A DNA stretch of 64,000 bases from Rhinopithecus roxellana (GCF_007565055.1 NC_044560.1:90525295-90589294), one strand, 5' to 3'. Shown: positions 12,030 through 24,091, counted from the first letter of the stretch. Notes: a model not told the origin generated them from the sequence alone. Numbers and translations: made by a program.

Positions 12030-12192
12030 TTGAAGGAATTTGCCAACTTTGACTTTGATGTCTGGAGGAAAAAGTATATGCGTTGGATGAATCACAAAAA
12101 GTCTCGAGTGATGGATTTCTTCCGGCGCATTGATAAGGACCAGGATGGGAAGATAACACGTCAGGAGTTTATCGATGGCATTTTAGCATCCA
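12030..12192 (+). CDS. MACF1: MACF1 coding exon, EF-hand 1
   Basis: Exon of 163 bases (54 codons plus one), acceptor TCTGTGTAG and donor GTGAGT. After LKEFANFDFDVWRKKYMRWM it contains the calcium loop DKDQDGKITRQEF. The Asp, Asp, Asp, Lys, Thr and Glu positions fit a 12-residue EF loop with Gly at position 6 and Ile at position 8. Expected to bind calcium together with the next exon. Confidence 0.96.
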
Positions 12193-12287
12193 GTGAGTCT
12201 AGTCATCATTCCAAACATGGGTCACGCCTGGATTCCTTGCACTTTGTAGAAGCGATGATATTCTAGCTAAACAATCTTTCTGAAGCT

Positions 12288-12497
12288 GGCCAGGAGCTAT
12301 GGCTCACACCTGTAATTTCAGCACTTTGGGAGGCAGGTGTCACAGGCATGGTGGCACACCTGTGGTCCTAGCTACTTGGGAGGCTGAGGTGAATCTCCTG
12401 AGCCTGGGGAGGTCAAGGCTGCAGTAAACTGTAATTGTGCCATTGAAGTCCAGCCTGGGCAACAGAGTGAGACTGTCTCCAAAAAAAAAAAAAAAAA
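12288..12497 (+). mobile_element. Alu with internal deletion
   Basis: GGCCAGGAGCTATGGCTC start jumps from the first-monomer GGGAGGCAGG to CACAGGCATGGTGGCAC of the second monomer, then an A-tail. Confidence 0.85.
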
Positions 12498-12860
12498 GAC
12501 AGTGGTTAACCAGAGGTTTTCAGCTGGGAAACAATATGATTCACACTTCCCTTTGTATAGCAGTTTGTCAAGAATCTAAGACAGTAATCTAAACATAGGA
12601 AAACTTCATACTATTAATTCCAAACTGTCACTATTCTGAAATAATCTAAATATTCAATAATTGTAGGGTGGATAAGTATATTCTTGAGTGGTAGGTCTGT
12701 GGGTGGTTGTAATGTTATGTTTATGCTTTTTGGTATATCTGAAATGTGGAATATTACCTTTTTTTCATTGCATTTGGGGTAGGGGAGCCTATAAGTGGAT
12801 ATGTATTACTTTTCAGGAAAAATCAAGACATAAATTTTTTTGCTCTTAAGAAGTATTTCT

Positions 12861-13160
12861 GGCCAGGCGTGGTGGCTCACACCTGTAATCCCAGCACTTT
12901 GGGAGGACAAGATGGGTGGATTACTTGAGGCCAGGAGTTCAAGACCAGCCTGGCCAACATGGCAAAACCTCGTCTCTGCTAAAAACACACAAAAAATTAG
13001 CCGGGCCTGGTGGCAGGCACGTGTATTCCCAGCTACTTGGGAAGCTGAGGCAGGAGAATCGCTTGAACCTGGGAGACGGAAGTTGCAGTGAGCTGAGATT
13101 GTGCCACTGCGCTCCAGCCTGGGTGACAGAGCGAGACCTTGTCTCAAAAAAAAAAAAAAG
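12861..13160 (+). mobile_element. AluS-like element with target duplication
   Basis: GGCCAGGCGTGGTGGCTC to A-tail. AAGTATTTCT before and AGGTATTTCT after. Confidence 0.92.
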
Positions 13161-13231
13161 GTATTTCTCTAACTGCTAACCAAACAAGTAAGCCCTCTTT
13201 TAAGTTTCAAAATATGATTCCTTTCCTCCAG

Positions 13232-13386
13232 AGTTCCCCACCACCAAATTAGAAATGACTGCTGTGGCTGACATTTTTGACCGAGATGGGGATGGTTACA
13301 TTGATTATTATGAATTTGTGGCTGCTCTTCATCCCAACAAGGATGCGTATCGACCAACAACCGATGCAGATAAAATTGAAGATGAG
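13232..13386 (+). CDS. MACF1: MACF1 coding exon, EF-hand 2
   Basis: Exon of 155 bases that restores phase 0, acceptor TTTCCTCCAG and donor GTAAGG. The second calcium loop is DRDGDGYIDYYEF, with a canonical Gly-6, Ile-8 and Glu-12. An acidic stretch (DADKIEDE) follows and leads into the GAS2 domain. An AluS-type element lies 70 bases upstream of the acceptor. Confidence 0.96.
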
Positions 13387-13771
13387 GTAAGGGAAATAAT
13401 TATATTTTGAGTATACTTCTGGCTATAGGTTTATAATATCCTGAATTTGGTTGGGTTCAATGATCATATTAGCCTTTGACCTGTCTGTTGGGAGATAATT
13501 ATTTGGAGTTCTATTTTGAGATCTCTTTTTAGATAGCATTTCAAAGCATCCCAGAGGATCTCTGACATCTGAGCTCTAGCTCAGGCTAGATAGATTACTC
13601 AAGTGAGTCATGTCTGTGTGGTGCTCTGAAGTTTACAGAGAACCTTTGCAGGGTACCATATTCATCCTGGTTCACTTGTCCTGTGTTTGAGATAGACTCA
13701 TCTTACTCCTGAGCATGCTACCTGGAATCTAGGGAAATGGTCTACCAGTGTAGCATTTAAGGGTTGAAATG

Positions 13772-14071
13772 AACTGAGCATGGTGGCTTATATCTGTAGC
13801 CCCAGCACATTGGGAGGTCAACATGGGAGGATCACTGGAGCCCAGCAGTTCAAGACCAACCTGGGCAACATAGTATGATTCTGTCTGTCCCCCCCAAAAA
13901 AAAAAAATTAGCCAGGTATAGTGGCAAGTGCTTATAGCCCCAGCTACTCAGGAGACAGGTGGAAGAATCACTTGAGCATGGGAGGTCAAAGATGCAGTGA
14001 GCTGTGATCATGCCACTACACTCCAGCCTGGGCAACAGAGCAAGACTTGTCTCAAAAAATAAAAATAAATG
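13772..14071 (+). mobile_element. Old AluJ-like element
   Basis: Diverged body with GAGCCCAGCAGTTCAAGACC and CTACACTCCAGCCTGGGC. Confidence 0.85.
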
Positions 14072-14151
14072 TTTAAAAGGGGGGTAAAATATAATGTTTA
14101 AAATGGTGTATACCCATCATGCTTTCTGCCTTGTTAAAAACTACCACACTG

Positions 14152-14448
14152 GGCCAGGCGCAGTGACTCACACCTGTAATCCCAGCACTTTGGGAGGCCA
14201 AGGCGGGCAGATCACAAGGTCAGCAGATCAAGACCATCCTGGCGAACATGGTGAAATCCTGCCTCTACTAAAAAATACAAAAAAAATTAGCCAGGTGTGG
14301 TGGTGGGCGCCTGTAGTCCCAGCTTCTAGGGAGGCTGAGGCAGGATAATGGCGTTAACTCGGGAGGCAGCAGAGCTTGCAGTGAGCGAAGATCGCGCCAC
14401 TGCACTCCAGCCTGGGCGACAGAGCGAGACTCTGTCTCAAAAAAAAAG
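14152..14448 (+). mobile_element. AluY-like element with 15-base target duplication
   Basis: AAAAACTACCACACTG occurs on both sides of the element. Confidence 0.93.
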
Positions 14449-14850
14449 AAAAACTACCACACTGAAACTACCAAATTGATTAGTGCCATCTGGAAATCCT
14501 AGCATCTGTTGATAACAGATCTTGGGAAGGGAGAGGTGCTGGAATAGGTCTTAGGAGTGACCCTGGAACACACCAGGACTTCCAGGGAATCTCAGGCTCC
14601 TAGGGTGAAATTTAAAGCAGTTCATAATTTGCTTTATTAATAATATGATTTTGATGCCAGCATATTAGCAATTTTCTCTGAAGGAATTTTGAAGCAGGAA
14701 TAATGTGTTACACAGTCACTTGGGAATTTCTTTCATGCCTTTTCTTTCTCAGTGTCTCAATTAGTTCACTTAGTAAGAACATACACTAATTTGGAACAGA
14801 CGATAAATGCATATGTCAGAAGCCTGAAATGCCTAAAAAGTAAATAATGA

Positions 14851-15142
14851 GCCGGGCGTGGTGGCTTATGCCTGTAATCCCAGCACTTTGGGAGGCTGAG
14901 GCAGGCAGGTCACCTGAGGTTCAAGGCCAGCCTGACCAAAATGGAGAAACCCTCTGTCTACTAAAAAAAATACAAAAAATTAGCTGGGCGTGCCTATAAT
15001 CCCAGCCACTCAGGAGGCTGAGGTAGAAGAATTGTTTGAACCCAGGAGGCGGAGGTTGCAGTGGAGCCGAGATCGTGCCATTGTCCTCCAGCCTGGGCAA
15101 CGAGTGAAACTCCATCTCAAAAAAAAAAAAAAAAAAAAAAAG
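14851..15142 (+). mobile_element. AluS-like element
   Basis: GCCGGGCGTGGTGGCTTATG to a 23-base A-tail. AAAAGTAAATA occurs on both sides. Confidence 0.9.
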
Positions 15143-15246
15143 TAAATATTGAATAGCTTCCCTGCTTATGTGTAAAAATCTTTGTTTCTCTAAATAGAAA
15201 GTCTTACTCTACCCTTTACACTTTTCTTTTTGTTCACAACCAATAG

Positions 15247-15321
15247 GTTACAAGACAAGTGGCTCAGTGCAAATGTGCAAAAAGGTTTCAGGTGGAGCAG
15301 ATCGGAGAGAATAAATACCGG
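15247..15321 (+). CDS. MACF1: MACF1 coding exon, GAS2 domain start
   Basis: Short exon of 75 bases (25 codons, phase 0/0), acceptor ACCAATAG and donor GTAAGG. The peptide VTRQVAQCKCAKRFQVEQIG starts the GAS2 (GAR) microtubule-binding domain, including the CKC pair typical of this zinc-associated fold. Confidence 0.95.
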
Positions 15322-16255
15322 GTAAGGAAGAGAAAAACCAATACTTTGTGGTGGTGGTTTCTCATATGTGGCTGATCCCACCTTTTCCTCCTGTTGCTTA
15401 GAGTCCCAGAGCCCATCGGACTTGAGATGTGGTCACTGTCTGACCTCATCTCTATAGATGCCAAGTGTCAGGTGCCCTGTTCCATCTGAAAACTAGTCCA
15501 TATCTACTTAGATAGCAGTAGTTTGTATTTGAGTTTTAAGATAGGAGATATTTCAGAGCTGTCACTTCACATCTGACAAAGTCTTTAGGGGGATGAAGGT
15601 ACCTTTGGAAACAATTATATCTAATGACTGACCACTTACTCCCAAAGAGATGGTCATTGTGAGCCTGAGTGGCTCCCAGGCTAGAGAGGCCTGGGGAAAC
15701 TGTTGAAGCCCCAACAGATACTGTGTCTGCTCTGAACTGGGCTACAAGTGGGGCCCAGGAGCGCTGAGGAGACATCAGGCTCAGTGGTCTTCTCTGGAAA
15801 GCCATGCTAGGTGTGGCGATAACTGACAGTGAACTATACTTACGTTTTAGCTTCTTTTGGGACCAGGGTCAGGGACATGGAAGAATCTGAAACAGGTCTC
15901 CTAAAATATATCAACAGCTCATCGGGATTCTCTAAAGTCCTAAGAAAAATCTCTGATTGGCAAAGAGGATTTAGATTGCACTAAGAAACACAGGAAGATC
16001 CATGTTTCATTAGTATATCCAAAATGTCCTCAAAGTTCATCAAATCCACCCCATGCTACAGTTTCCTGAGGAGCACTGGGTGAATCTGCCTTGAATATAA
16101 CCTGGGGCATTTAGTTAATAAAGCTCCAGGTAATCTTATGCCTGCTTGTTGAGTTTTGTTTTCTTGTTTTTTGTTTTTAATTATGAGAGAAATGAATTAA
16201 CAAGAACAACATACAGAGTGGAGAGTTAGTTCATAGTTTATAAAACCACATCCCT
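15322..16255 (+). other. MACF1: MACF1 intron, unique sequence
   Basis: No repeat recognised and no further exon seen. Confidence 0.5.
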
Positions 16256-16550
16256 GGCCAGGCGTGGTGGCTCACACCTGTAATCCCAGAACTTTGGGAG
16301 GTAGGGGCGAGTGAGCAGATCACTTGAGGTCAGGAATTCGAGACCAGCCTGGCCAACATGTTGAAACACCGTCTCCACTAATAACACAAAAATTAGCTCA
16401 GCTTGGTAGTGCACGCCTGTAATCCCAACTATTAGGGAGGCTGAGGCAGGAGAATTGCTTGAACCCCGGGGTTGGAGATTGCAGTGAGCCGCGATCACGC
16501 CACTGCACTCCAGCCTGGGCAACAGAGCGAGACTCTCAAAAAAAAAAAGA
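16256..16550 (+). mobile_element. Alu with target duplication
   Basis: AAAACCACATCCCT flanks both ends. It lies 170 bases upstream of the MACF1 microexon. Confidence 0.92.
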
Positions 16551-16723
16551 AAATGAAAACCACATCCCTATGGCAGGAGCTTGGTAAGAATATGTTCAGT
16601 GTGTGTCACTTTGCCAGAAGAACGTAATGATATGATTTTCATTCCTTAGTGTTAATTTGACAAAATGTTCTCTTTTTTTTTTCCCCCTCCTTTTCCTCCA
16701 TCCTTTACTCTTACTGTCTATAG

Positions 16724-16741
16724 TTCTTCCTCGGCAATCAG
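16724..16741 (+). CDS. MACF1: MACF1 18-base microexon inside the GAS2 domain
   Basis: A polypyrimidine tract ending CTGTCTATAG precedes TTCTTCCTCGGCAATCAG, followed by donor GTACAG. It encodes FFLGNQ. Joined to flanking exons it gives NKYR-FFLGNQ-FGDSQQ, which matches the continuous GAS2 domain I know from spectraplakins. Phase is 0/0, so inclusion or skipping keeps frame, but skipping would remove six core residues. Too short to be found as an open frame; located by reading the missing domain segment. Confidence 0.93.
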
Positions 16742-17496
16742 GTACAGTGTGCCTTGCAATGTTCTCCTTCTCAATGGATATGGTCTGTGTAGCTAATGCT
16801 GCCTGTTCTTCGCTATGGGGAGAGGATGTACTCTGAAGCATGCCTGGGTCACACCTGGTTGTCTTACCAAGTGGAGAAACTGCTGATGAAGCCAGCATTG
16901 CAAAGCTATCTTAGCAGCAAAAGAATATAAGTATAATTTTTTTATAAAGGAGATGAAGTGGAGGAAACTGAAGCTATGGTATCAATCCATTCCACTTCTA
17001 AAAAGAGAATGGTTTTGTACTTCTGTGTTAGAAGTCAGATTACCAAACAGCACAGTTCTTATTTATGTTAGAATCTTTTGACAGTTAATAAATTTTGTAA
17101 TGTATAAGTCAATTCCTGAAGAACTTCAGTACTGTTTAAATATCTTTTTAATATTTGTAGTTACTTATACTGTATTTTATAATTACAAGGTACCTGAGAA
17201 GTGTAGTGTGGAGATCATAATTGGCCATGGCCTGAAGTATGCTGATGATGGCCAGCCATCCAAGATTTAATGGGACCAAATTAGACTTGCAAAAAAGATT
17301 GGATGCTTTGACTCCACTTGGTAACTCTAACCTTTCAGATCTTTTTGAGTGCTGTGGGGTCCTGTGTCCTCCAATGTGGAAGGAAGTTGCATGAGTAAAA
17401 TCTGTCTCTTTAATATGAAATTATAAACCCTAAGAGTTGATTTGAGGCCCTCAAACATCCCAGGCCTTGCAAGTCACTATAGAAATGTTCTAGGCA

Positions 17497-17801
17497 GGCC
17501 GGGCGCGGTGGCTCAAGCCTGTAATCCCAGCACTTTGGGAGGCCGAGATGGGCGGATCACAAGGTCAGGAGATTGAGACCATCCTGGCTAACACAGTGAA
17601 ACCCCATGTCTACTAAAAAATACAAAAAACTAGCCAGGCGAGGTGGCGGGCGCCTGTAGTCCTAGCTACTCGGGAGGCTGAGGCAGGAGAATGGCGTAAA
17701 CCCGGGAGGCAGAGCTTGCAGTGAGCCGAGATCCGGCCACTGCACTCCAGCCTGGGCGACAGAGTGAGACTCCGTCTCAAAAAAAAAAAAAAAAAAAAAA
17801 A
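17497..17801 (+). mobile_element. Young AluY of Old World monkey type
   Basis: GGCCGGGCGCGGTGGCTCAA start, CTAGCCAGGCGAGG and GATCCGGCCACTG inside. AGAAATGTTCTAGGCA occurs exactly on both sides. Confidence 0.95.
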
Positions 17802-17802
17802 G

Positions 17803-19737
17803 AAATGTTCTAGGCAAGTGAGAAGAACAGGGGATAAGAGAAAAAAACGAAAGATGAGAACAAACTGACTTTAAAAAAAAAAATCATTGCTTGAGAGTGT
17901 CCAATATGCCTATAAGTTGGTGATTGTGTGTGAATGCTAGGGTGCCTTTGAAGAGGGTGCCGGCACCCTCTTCTAGTGCTCCATTGACCTGGGGAGGGTC
18001 AGATGAATTCTAATGTTGGGAACAGAATTATGAAGTTCATTTTATACACAGGCACCTGAGGCCTCAAAGATCACATGCCTACTCTCACACGGCTAATGTC
18101 AGCCACTGCAAAAACTCAAGTCCCTGTAAGGAGTTTTCCTTTTGAAAGGTGGAAACAACAGTTACTGACCCTTAGGACTCTTATTCTGAGTTCTTTGCCT
18201 CACTTGACAACCCTGTCCTACCAGGTGTGCACAGGTCTCCATTTTTAGAGCTGCCGTGATCCCTCCCACCACTCGTGACTCTGGCCTCAACTTCCCCAGC
18301 TACACTGGCTACTGGCTTGGTCAAACCTCCTTTCCCCCATAGCTTAGCAGAAACAAGTTAGAATCTTTCAGAGCTTTAGTGAGAAATTAAGTTGGGGGGG
18401 ACATGAAATAAATGGAGTGATAAATTATAGTACACAGTATTCCAAGAATAAAGTACTCCCAGGCTTCCTTCCTGATTCACCCTGGGGCACAGGCGCATAC
18501 TCCCTGCCTCTCACCCATCCAGAGAAAACCCTTTGCAGTGATTCAGGCCAGCACTGCCCTTGGGTGGAATCCTCCATGTCTCAGAACCTCCCACAGGGCT
18601 TCCCATTTTCACTTGTGGGTCCCAACTTCTGCGGGGGGGCTCTCACAGAGCCTGGGGGGACAACTTCCTTCCCAAGACAGGACGTGTATTCTCTTTCAAG
18701 TCTGGGTTCAGTGCTGCTGCTACCACACAGTGGTTTTGCTGTAGTCACTTTGTATAAACATGTTTAAATTGTATCAGATGAGAGGTGTGGGACTACTTTT
18801 ATTTTCAAAGTAAAGGGCTGGGAGGGAGGGTACAGTATTTTTCAATCGCCTTGCCCATGCAAATAGTGCATTTGAGTCAGAGCAGCTAAGGAATATGGAA
18901 GATTACCACAAATATATTAATTTTGAGGGAGGAAGGCTATATGACCTCAGATATCCTTTCTTGCATTTTCAGTTTTTCTGCCTTGTTTTAAAGTTAGAGT
19001 TGTCCTTTATAACGTTGAAAATCCTACCACCTCCATACCTGAGGAACCCCTGAATTAAATAATTTTAGGAATTCCATTTCTCCAACCAAATGTTTGTTTG
19101 TTTTGGAAACTCTGCATACTTCTCTTTTGTTGCTCCTTACTTCATTTTGGAAAGAGGATAATTTATGCCATGAGAAACTCCAAATGTTTAGAGCTGGGAA
19201 GTAGGAATGTTTGGGCAAGAAAAAAGGGAAAACATAATCAGAAATGCTTGTTTTAGCATCTAAAATGACTATTGGATACTGTTTATAATCATCGTGGGAG
19301 CTGCAATTATTCATTGCTTCAACTCAATTGTAGTATAAATATGACCTAATCATTTGTTCAGCTGAAGAAACTTTTCTGCTGGTGACATTGCAATTAGCAA
19401 ATACTTCGGGTTTATTTCTGAAAACCTGATGCAGAAAATCAAATTTTCTTCTAAGCTTGTAATAATGATGCTTTGCAAAGATTTCCTTAAGGCTTGAAAT
19501 AGTATTTGCTATTTTCCATTTAGCTTTAAAGCATACCGTATTCAGAAGTTGACATCCACCATCTTTCTTTTAGGAAAACAAATTAGCATACCAAGAATAT
19601 GAATTTTTAATTGGGCAGAATCTCTTTTTAAAAAATCAAATGACCTAACACTTTGTCTGCCTTCCTACCTCTCCTTTTGGTGCAGAGGCAGTGGTGTGAC
19701 CATTAAAAGTTAATTTTATCCCAATAGAAAGTATATT
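17803..19737 (+). other. MACF1: MACF1 intron, unique sequence
   Basis: About 1.9 kb with no repeat family recognised. Contains several G-runs around 18,630-18,660. Confidence 0.5.
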
Positions 19738-20031
19738 GGCTGGGTGGGGTGTCTCATGCCTGTAATCCCAGCCCTTTGGGAGGCTGAGGCTGGCAGATCA
19801 CAAGGTTAGGAGTTCGAGACCAGCCTGACAAACATGGTGAAACTCTGTCTCTACTAATAATATAAAAATTAGCTGGGCGTGGTGGCGCACCCCTAATAAA
19901 CCCAGCTACTTGGGAGGCTGAGGCAGGAGAATCGCTTGAACCTGGGAGGCAGAGGTTGCAGTAAGCCGAGATCACGCCATTGTACTCCAGCCTGGGCAAC
20001 AAGAGTGAAACTCTGTCTCACAAAGAAAAAA
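19738..20031 (+). mobile_element. AluS-like element
   Basis: GGCTGGGTGGGGTGTCTC to A-rich tail; AAAGTATAT on both sides. Confidence 0.9.
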
Positions 20032-20245
20032 GTATATCAAGACACCAGTCTTCAGGTTGATATTTCTGCCTTTCTATTTTTAAAATCCTTTTGTGAAATA
20101 TATAAAAATGCAAAATTGTGAGAGTTAAAAATTCTCCCATAGCTATCAAATTGTCATTCCTGTCTGAATACAGTCTGCTTTGGGAGAAAAATACAGATCT
20201 GCTTTAAGACATATATATTAATTAAATTTCCTTTTGATTCTACAG

Positions 20246-20363
20246 TTTGGGGATTCTCAGCAGTTGCGGCTGGTCCGTATTCTGCGCAGCACCGTGATGG
20301 TCCGCGTTGGTGGAGGATGGATGGCCTTGGATGAATTTTTAGTGAAAAATGATCCCTGCCGAG
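20246..20363 (+). CDS. MACF1: MACF1 coding exon, GAS2 domain end
   Basis: Exon of 118 bases (39 codons plus one), acceptor GATTCTACAG and donor GTAAAG. It reads [20 protein letters not shown], then [12 protein letters not shown] and KNDPCR, the conserved end of GAS2 domains. The dangling G joins either TT (exon 21,165) or CA (exon 32,581). Confidence 0.96.
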
Positions 20364-21164
20364 GTAAAGAGCCATTCTGAGCATGAATTACATGTTAGCT
20401 ACGCCCCCAGCAGTCATCTTTTATTACAGGAGGCACTGATGGTGGGGTCTGTCTGTTTTTATTTTGTTAAGCTGCCCGGGTGTCATCCCACTAGCACAGA
20501 TTAGAACTCAGGGGTGCCAGCATAGGCCAGGGAGAAAAAGCTGAAGAAGTTGATGCCGTTTGGGGAGGTAGGTCTAGAGGAATGCAGTACTGAGAATTAA
20601 GAATGTATTGTGTTACTCGAATGTTTCAGTTTGGGGTATTAACACTATCCTAGAAAGGAGCCTGGTGAAGCCCTTTAGGTTCCCTCTTAGTGCCTCAGAT
20701 CCCTTTGCCTATAATTCCTGTGACTGACACTCAGGGAGGGTGTTAGGCCCTTCTCATCCAGGGAAGAACTGGTGAGCCCCCTAGACCAGGAGGGAGGATG
20801 AAGACACCTACGTGTAAGCCCATTCACCTGTAAGGCAGGTGGCCACCTAAGCAAGACCATGGGTTGTCTTTCTGTTAAATGTGAAAAGGCTGGCCCACCA
20901 GCCCAGAAGCATAAGGAAACTGTCAATTTAATGAGTGGTGGCACCTGCAGCTAGGGGGGTGTGGGAACTGCAACAGGGAAGAGAGGACCAATTCCAATTG
21001 CTAAATCCTCTTCAGCTGTGTCCTTGCCTTTTTTCCCTGTTAGCAGAGCTGCACGTGGGTGCACAGGAGTCTCCCCCACTCTCTGCCAATTTGTCTTTCT
21101 TGACTAGTTTCTGCGTTTCCTGCCCTGTCTCTGTTTCTTTGTGTTTACATATTTTTTATTCTAG

Positions 21165-21233
21165 TTCACCATCCTGGGAGTAAAATAAAGCGCTCTGATT
21201 CCAGCTCTTCGATTTCCAGTCAGTCTCCCATAG
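21165..21233 (+). CDS. MACF1: MACF1 alternative cassette exon (23 residues, Ser-rich)
   Basis: A pyrimidine-rich acceptor (TTTTTTATTCTAG) and donor GTTGGC bracket 69 bases. Phase is 1/1, so it can be included or skipped between the GAS2 exon and exon 32,581 without frame change. Included, it reads V-HHPGSKIKRSDSSSSISSQ-SPI and then rejoins ARGRTN. I recall this segment from some MACF1 isoforms. The donor is weak, as expected for a cassette exon. Inclusion in any tissue cannot be judged from DNA. Confidence 0.85.
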
Positions 21234-21419
21234 GTTGGCTTTTAAGCTTTGTCCCTCTTCCTTACACCTAGCCCATTGAGAATGGCTTTGCTTCTTAAAC
21301 TGTAACGTCTCTTGGTTCTGTGTATCTGCTGCATTCATGAATGCTTGAAATGGCCAAACCATAGCTTTTCTAACTACTCAAGTTGATGGTGCATAAAATA
21401 CTGTTGAGACTGTCCATGG

Positions 21420-21665
21420 AATTTGTTTTGAGTTTCTATTTAACAAATACTTGTATAGTTTTATGTGCCACAGACTGTTATAAGTACTTTACAAGTAACA
21501 CATTTATGCCTCATATGAGGTGTAGATGCTTTAATCTGTGTTTTACAGAATAGGAAATTGAGGCATAGAAAACATAAATATTTTGCCCAAAGACAACTAG
21601 TAAATGGCAAAGATGAGATTCAAATTCAGGGCAATCTGAGTCTAGAGTATGTGCCCCTAGCCAGC
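21420..21665 (+). mobile_element. MIR
   Basis: Near full-length: TATTTAACAAATACTTGTA, TGTGCCACAGACTGTTATAA, GAAATTGAGGCATAGAAA, CTAGTAAATGGCAAAGATGA in MIR order. Confidence 0.8.
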
Positions 21666-21979
21666 ATGTTACATGTTTCAGAGACTGACACACCTTTGTG
21701 TTTATTATTGGATCAGCCTGCATAATTATTAAGGTTTATTTATAAACCTAGCAGAAATGTTTACTGTACAGTACATAACTTCTTTGGAAATGATTTATAG
21801 TCATATTCTGAAGCATTGAGTGAGGACAGAGCTAAACACAGCAGTTTTCACATGAATTCAGATATGCCCATAAGTAGTTCCTCTTATTTTAACTCATTCT
21901 GTGTTTACTACAGTAAACCAGAGTAAAAGTTCAGCAGTAATAATTTTCATTAGATGTTCCTTTTTTTTAAAAAAAAATT

Positions 21980-22285
21980 GGGGCCAGGTACAGTGGAATC
22001 CCAGTATGTTGGGAGCCTGAGGCAGGAGGATTGCTGGAGCTCAGGATCAGGAGTTCAAGACCAACCTGGGCAACATAGTGAAACCCTGTCTCCAAAAAAA
22101 ATTTTTTTTAAATTAGCTAAGCATGGTGGTACACACCTGTGTAGTCCTAGCTACTCTGGAAGCTAGGTGGGAGTATTGCTTGAGCCTAGGAATTCAAAGC
22201 TACAGTGAGCCATGATCGTGCCACTGCACTCCAGCCTGGGCAACAGGGCAAGACTCTGTCTACAAAAAATTAATTTTGAAAACAC
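21980..22285 (+). mobile_element. Old AluJ-like element with 5' deletion
   Basis: GGGCCAGGTACAGTGGAATC lacks the CTCACGCCTGTA block; the rest is a diverged Alu. Confidence 0.85.
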
Positions 22286-23440
22286 TTTCTGATAAAAACT
22301 TGAAAGTATTTAGTTTTAGAATTAGAAGTCGTCTTTTATTGCTTTAATGAGAAACAATATATGCCATTTTAACTTTAACTCAGTAAAACAACTTTATTCC
22401 TTTTCAAATCTATGAATAAGGTCTATTTTTCCTGTCATGTATGATGGGACTAAATAAAAGATATATTGCATGTGGCATTTTGGAATCCTTGATTGCCTGT
22501 TTCTTTGCTGCCTGCTCTGTTTGTGATAACATCATGCTGCTGGCCCAGGAGAACACTGCTTGCTTTGTCCTTATCTTAGTATCTGAAATTTGGAACCCCA
22601 AGGAAATTGGGGACGGCCATCTAGAAGCTATTTTCTATGAAAGCTAGTGACCTTTTTTAGCATTCCTTGGAGCAAACAAGGTAAGACTTTCCTGTGTCTC
22701 TGCAGGAGTGCTCTCCTGGAACTCAGTAATCATCTCAATCCATTGACTGTGGAAAGAATCCAGAAGTTTTAAATTTCATAACTTTATCAGTGATGGGCAG
22801 GATGTGCTATCTTTAATCAAATAAAAAATGGTGCTAGGCGATGAACACCTAAGGACTAGGATGGATTATAGTAAGGTAGAAGGGTGTGAAGGTTGAGAAG
22901 AGAACAAAGTTATTTGAAAAACTGTATTGGAAGTTCTATAAGGATTAATATGACTTCTGGAAACACTGCTTACAGGAGGTTTTGTACTCATTGATATTGC
23001 ATATTTCCTTGGGTCTCTGGACCACAGAGAATGCTATACTGAGGACAGTACAAGGTGCATGACAAGGTTCTTAACACCAGTGTGCACTCTCATTTCTTAC
23101 CTCCCTTTACACAGCTATTTTAAAAGGTAGAAGACATCTCAAACTGCATGTTGCTTTAGTCATGTGTAAAAAAGTGAAAATATTTTGCTAGCTAGATTTG
23201 CCAATCTCCTGGTACTGTGAAAATCAGATATTTCAGTTTCTGAATTTATCCATGGCACAGGAAATCATGATGTTTTGGATGGAGAGAAAACCCGTGCTCC
23301 TGCCTAGATAATAGGTATACTTGTACCTAAGGTACTGCATATGTTTTTGATCATTAGACATATTAGCTCCCCCAGATAAGTGAAGAGCTAAGAAATTTCA
23401 TTTATGAAGATTTAAAAGACACATTTTGCCATAGAACTGA
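22286..23440 (+). other. MACF1: MACF1 intron, unique sequence
   Basis: AT-rich, no repeat family or exon recognised. Confidence 0.45.
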
Positions 23441-23442
23441 TT

Positions 23443-23600
23443 TTTTTCAGTTTGTTATACAAATAACATAAAATTTACCACCCTAACCATTTTTAAGTAA
23501 AAGACTGAGTACATTTGTATCATACTACCGTCACCACCATCCACCCACAGAATTCTCTTCATCTTGTAAAACTGAAACCCTATAGCTGTTAAACAATAGG
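23443..23600. mobile_element. Old L1 3' UTR-like fragment
   Basis: AACATAAAATTTACCACCCT and CATCTTGTAAAACTGAAACC recall old L1M 3' ends. Confidence 0.5.
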
Positions 23601-24091
23601 TTAGAACTGAATTTTAACATGCCCGCAACAGCCAATGTCAGGTGGCCAGCATAACTCCCTTAGCAAAGACAGCCTCTTTGGTGGTTGATGAACTGAACTT
23701 GAGGTGGCGGCCATCATGGTCTGGTTCTGTAGGTTCAATGGTAGATCTTTTCTCCAGTGAAAAGAATGGTGAGGGGGAAAATCCTATCACAGTAGTCAAC
23801 CAAGTACTAGGTATCTTCTCTTTTTTTTAACTTTATAATACCCAATGTTAGGAAAATATTTGAATCAATTTAAACATTAAAAGTACCTTTACTACTAAAT
23901 TCAAGTGCTAGTACATACATTTTGCTTAGTTAGAATTTGGTGTTTCCTTCTAGTTTGAGAAAAATGTTTACTTTTTACTTTTGGGATTGCCCCAGAAATC
24001 AATTTTCACAGCTTCCGTTTGTTGTCGCCTCTTCCTATCCCAGCCTTTTCTAGTTTATCAAAGTAAAAGTATTAATTGCCCTCTTAACACC

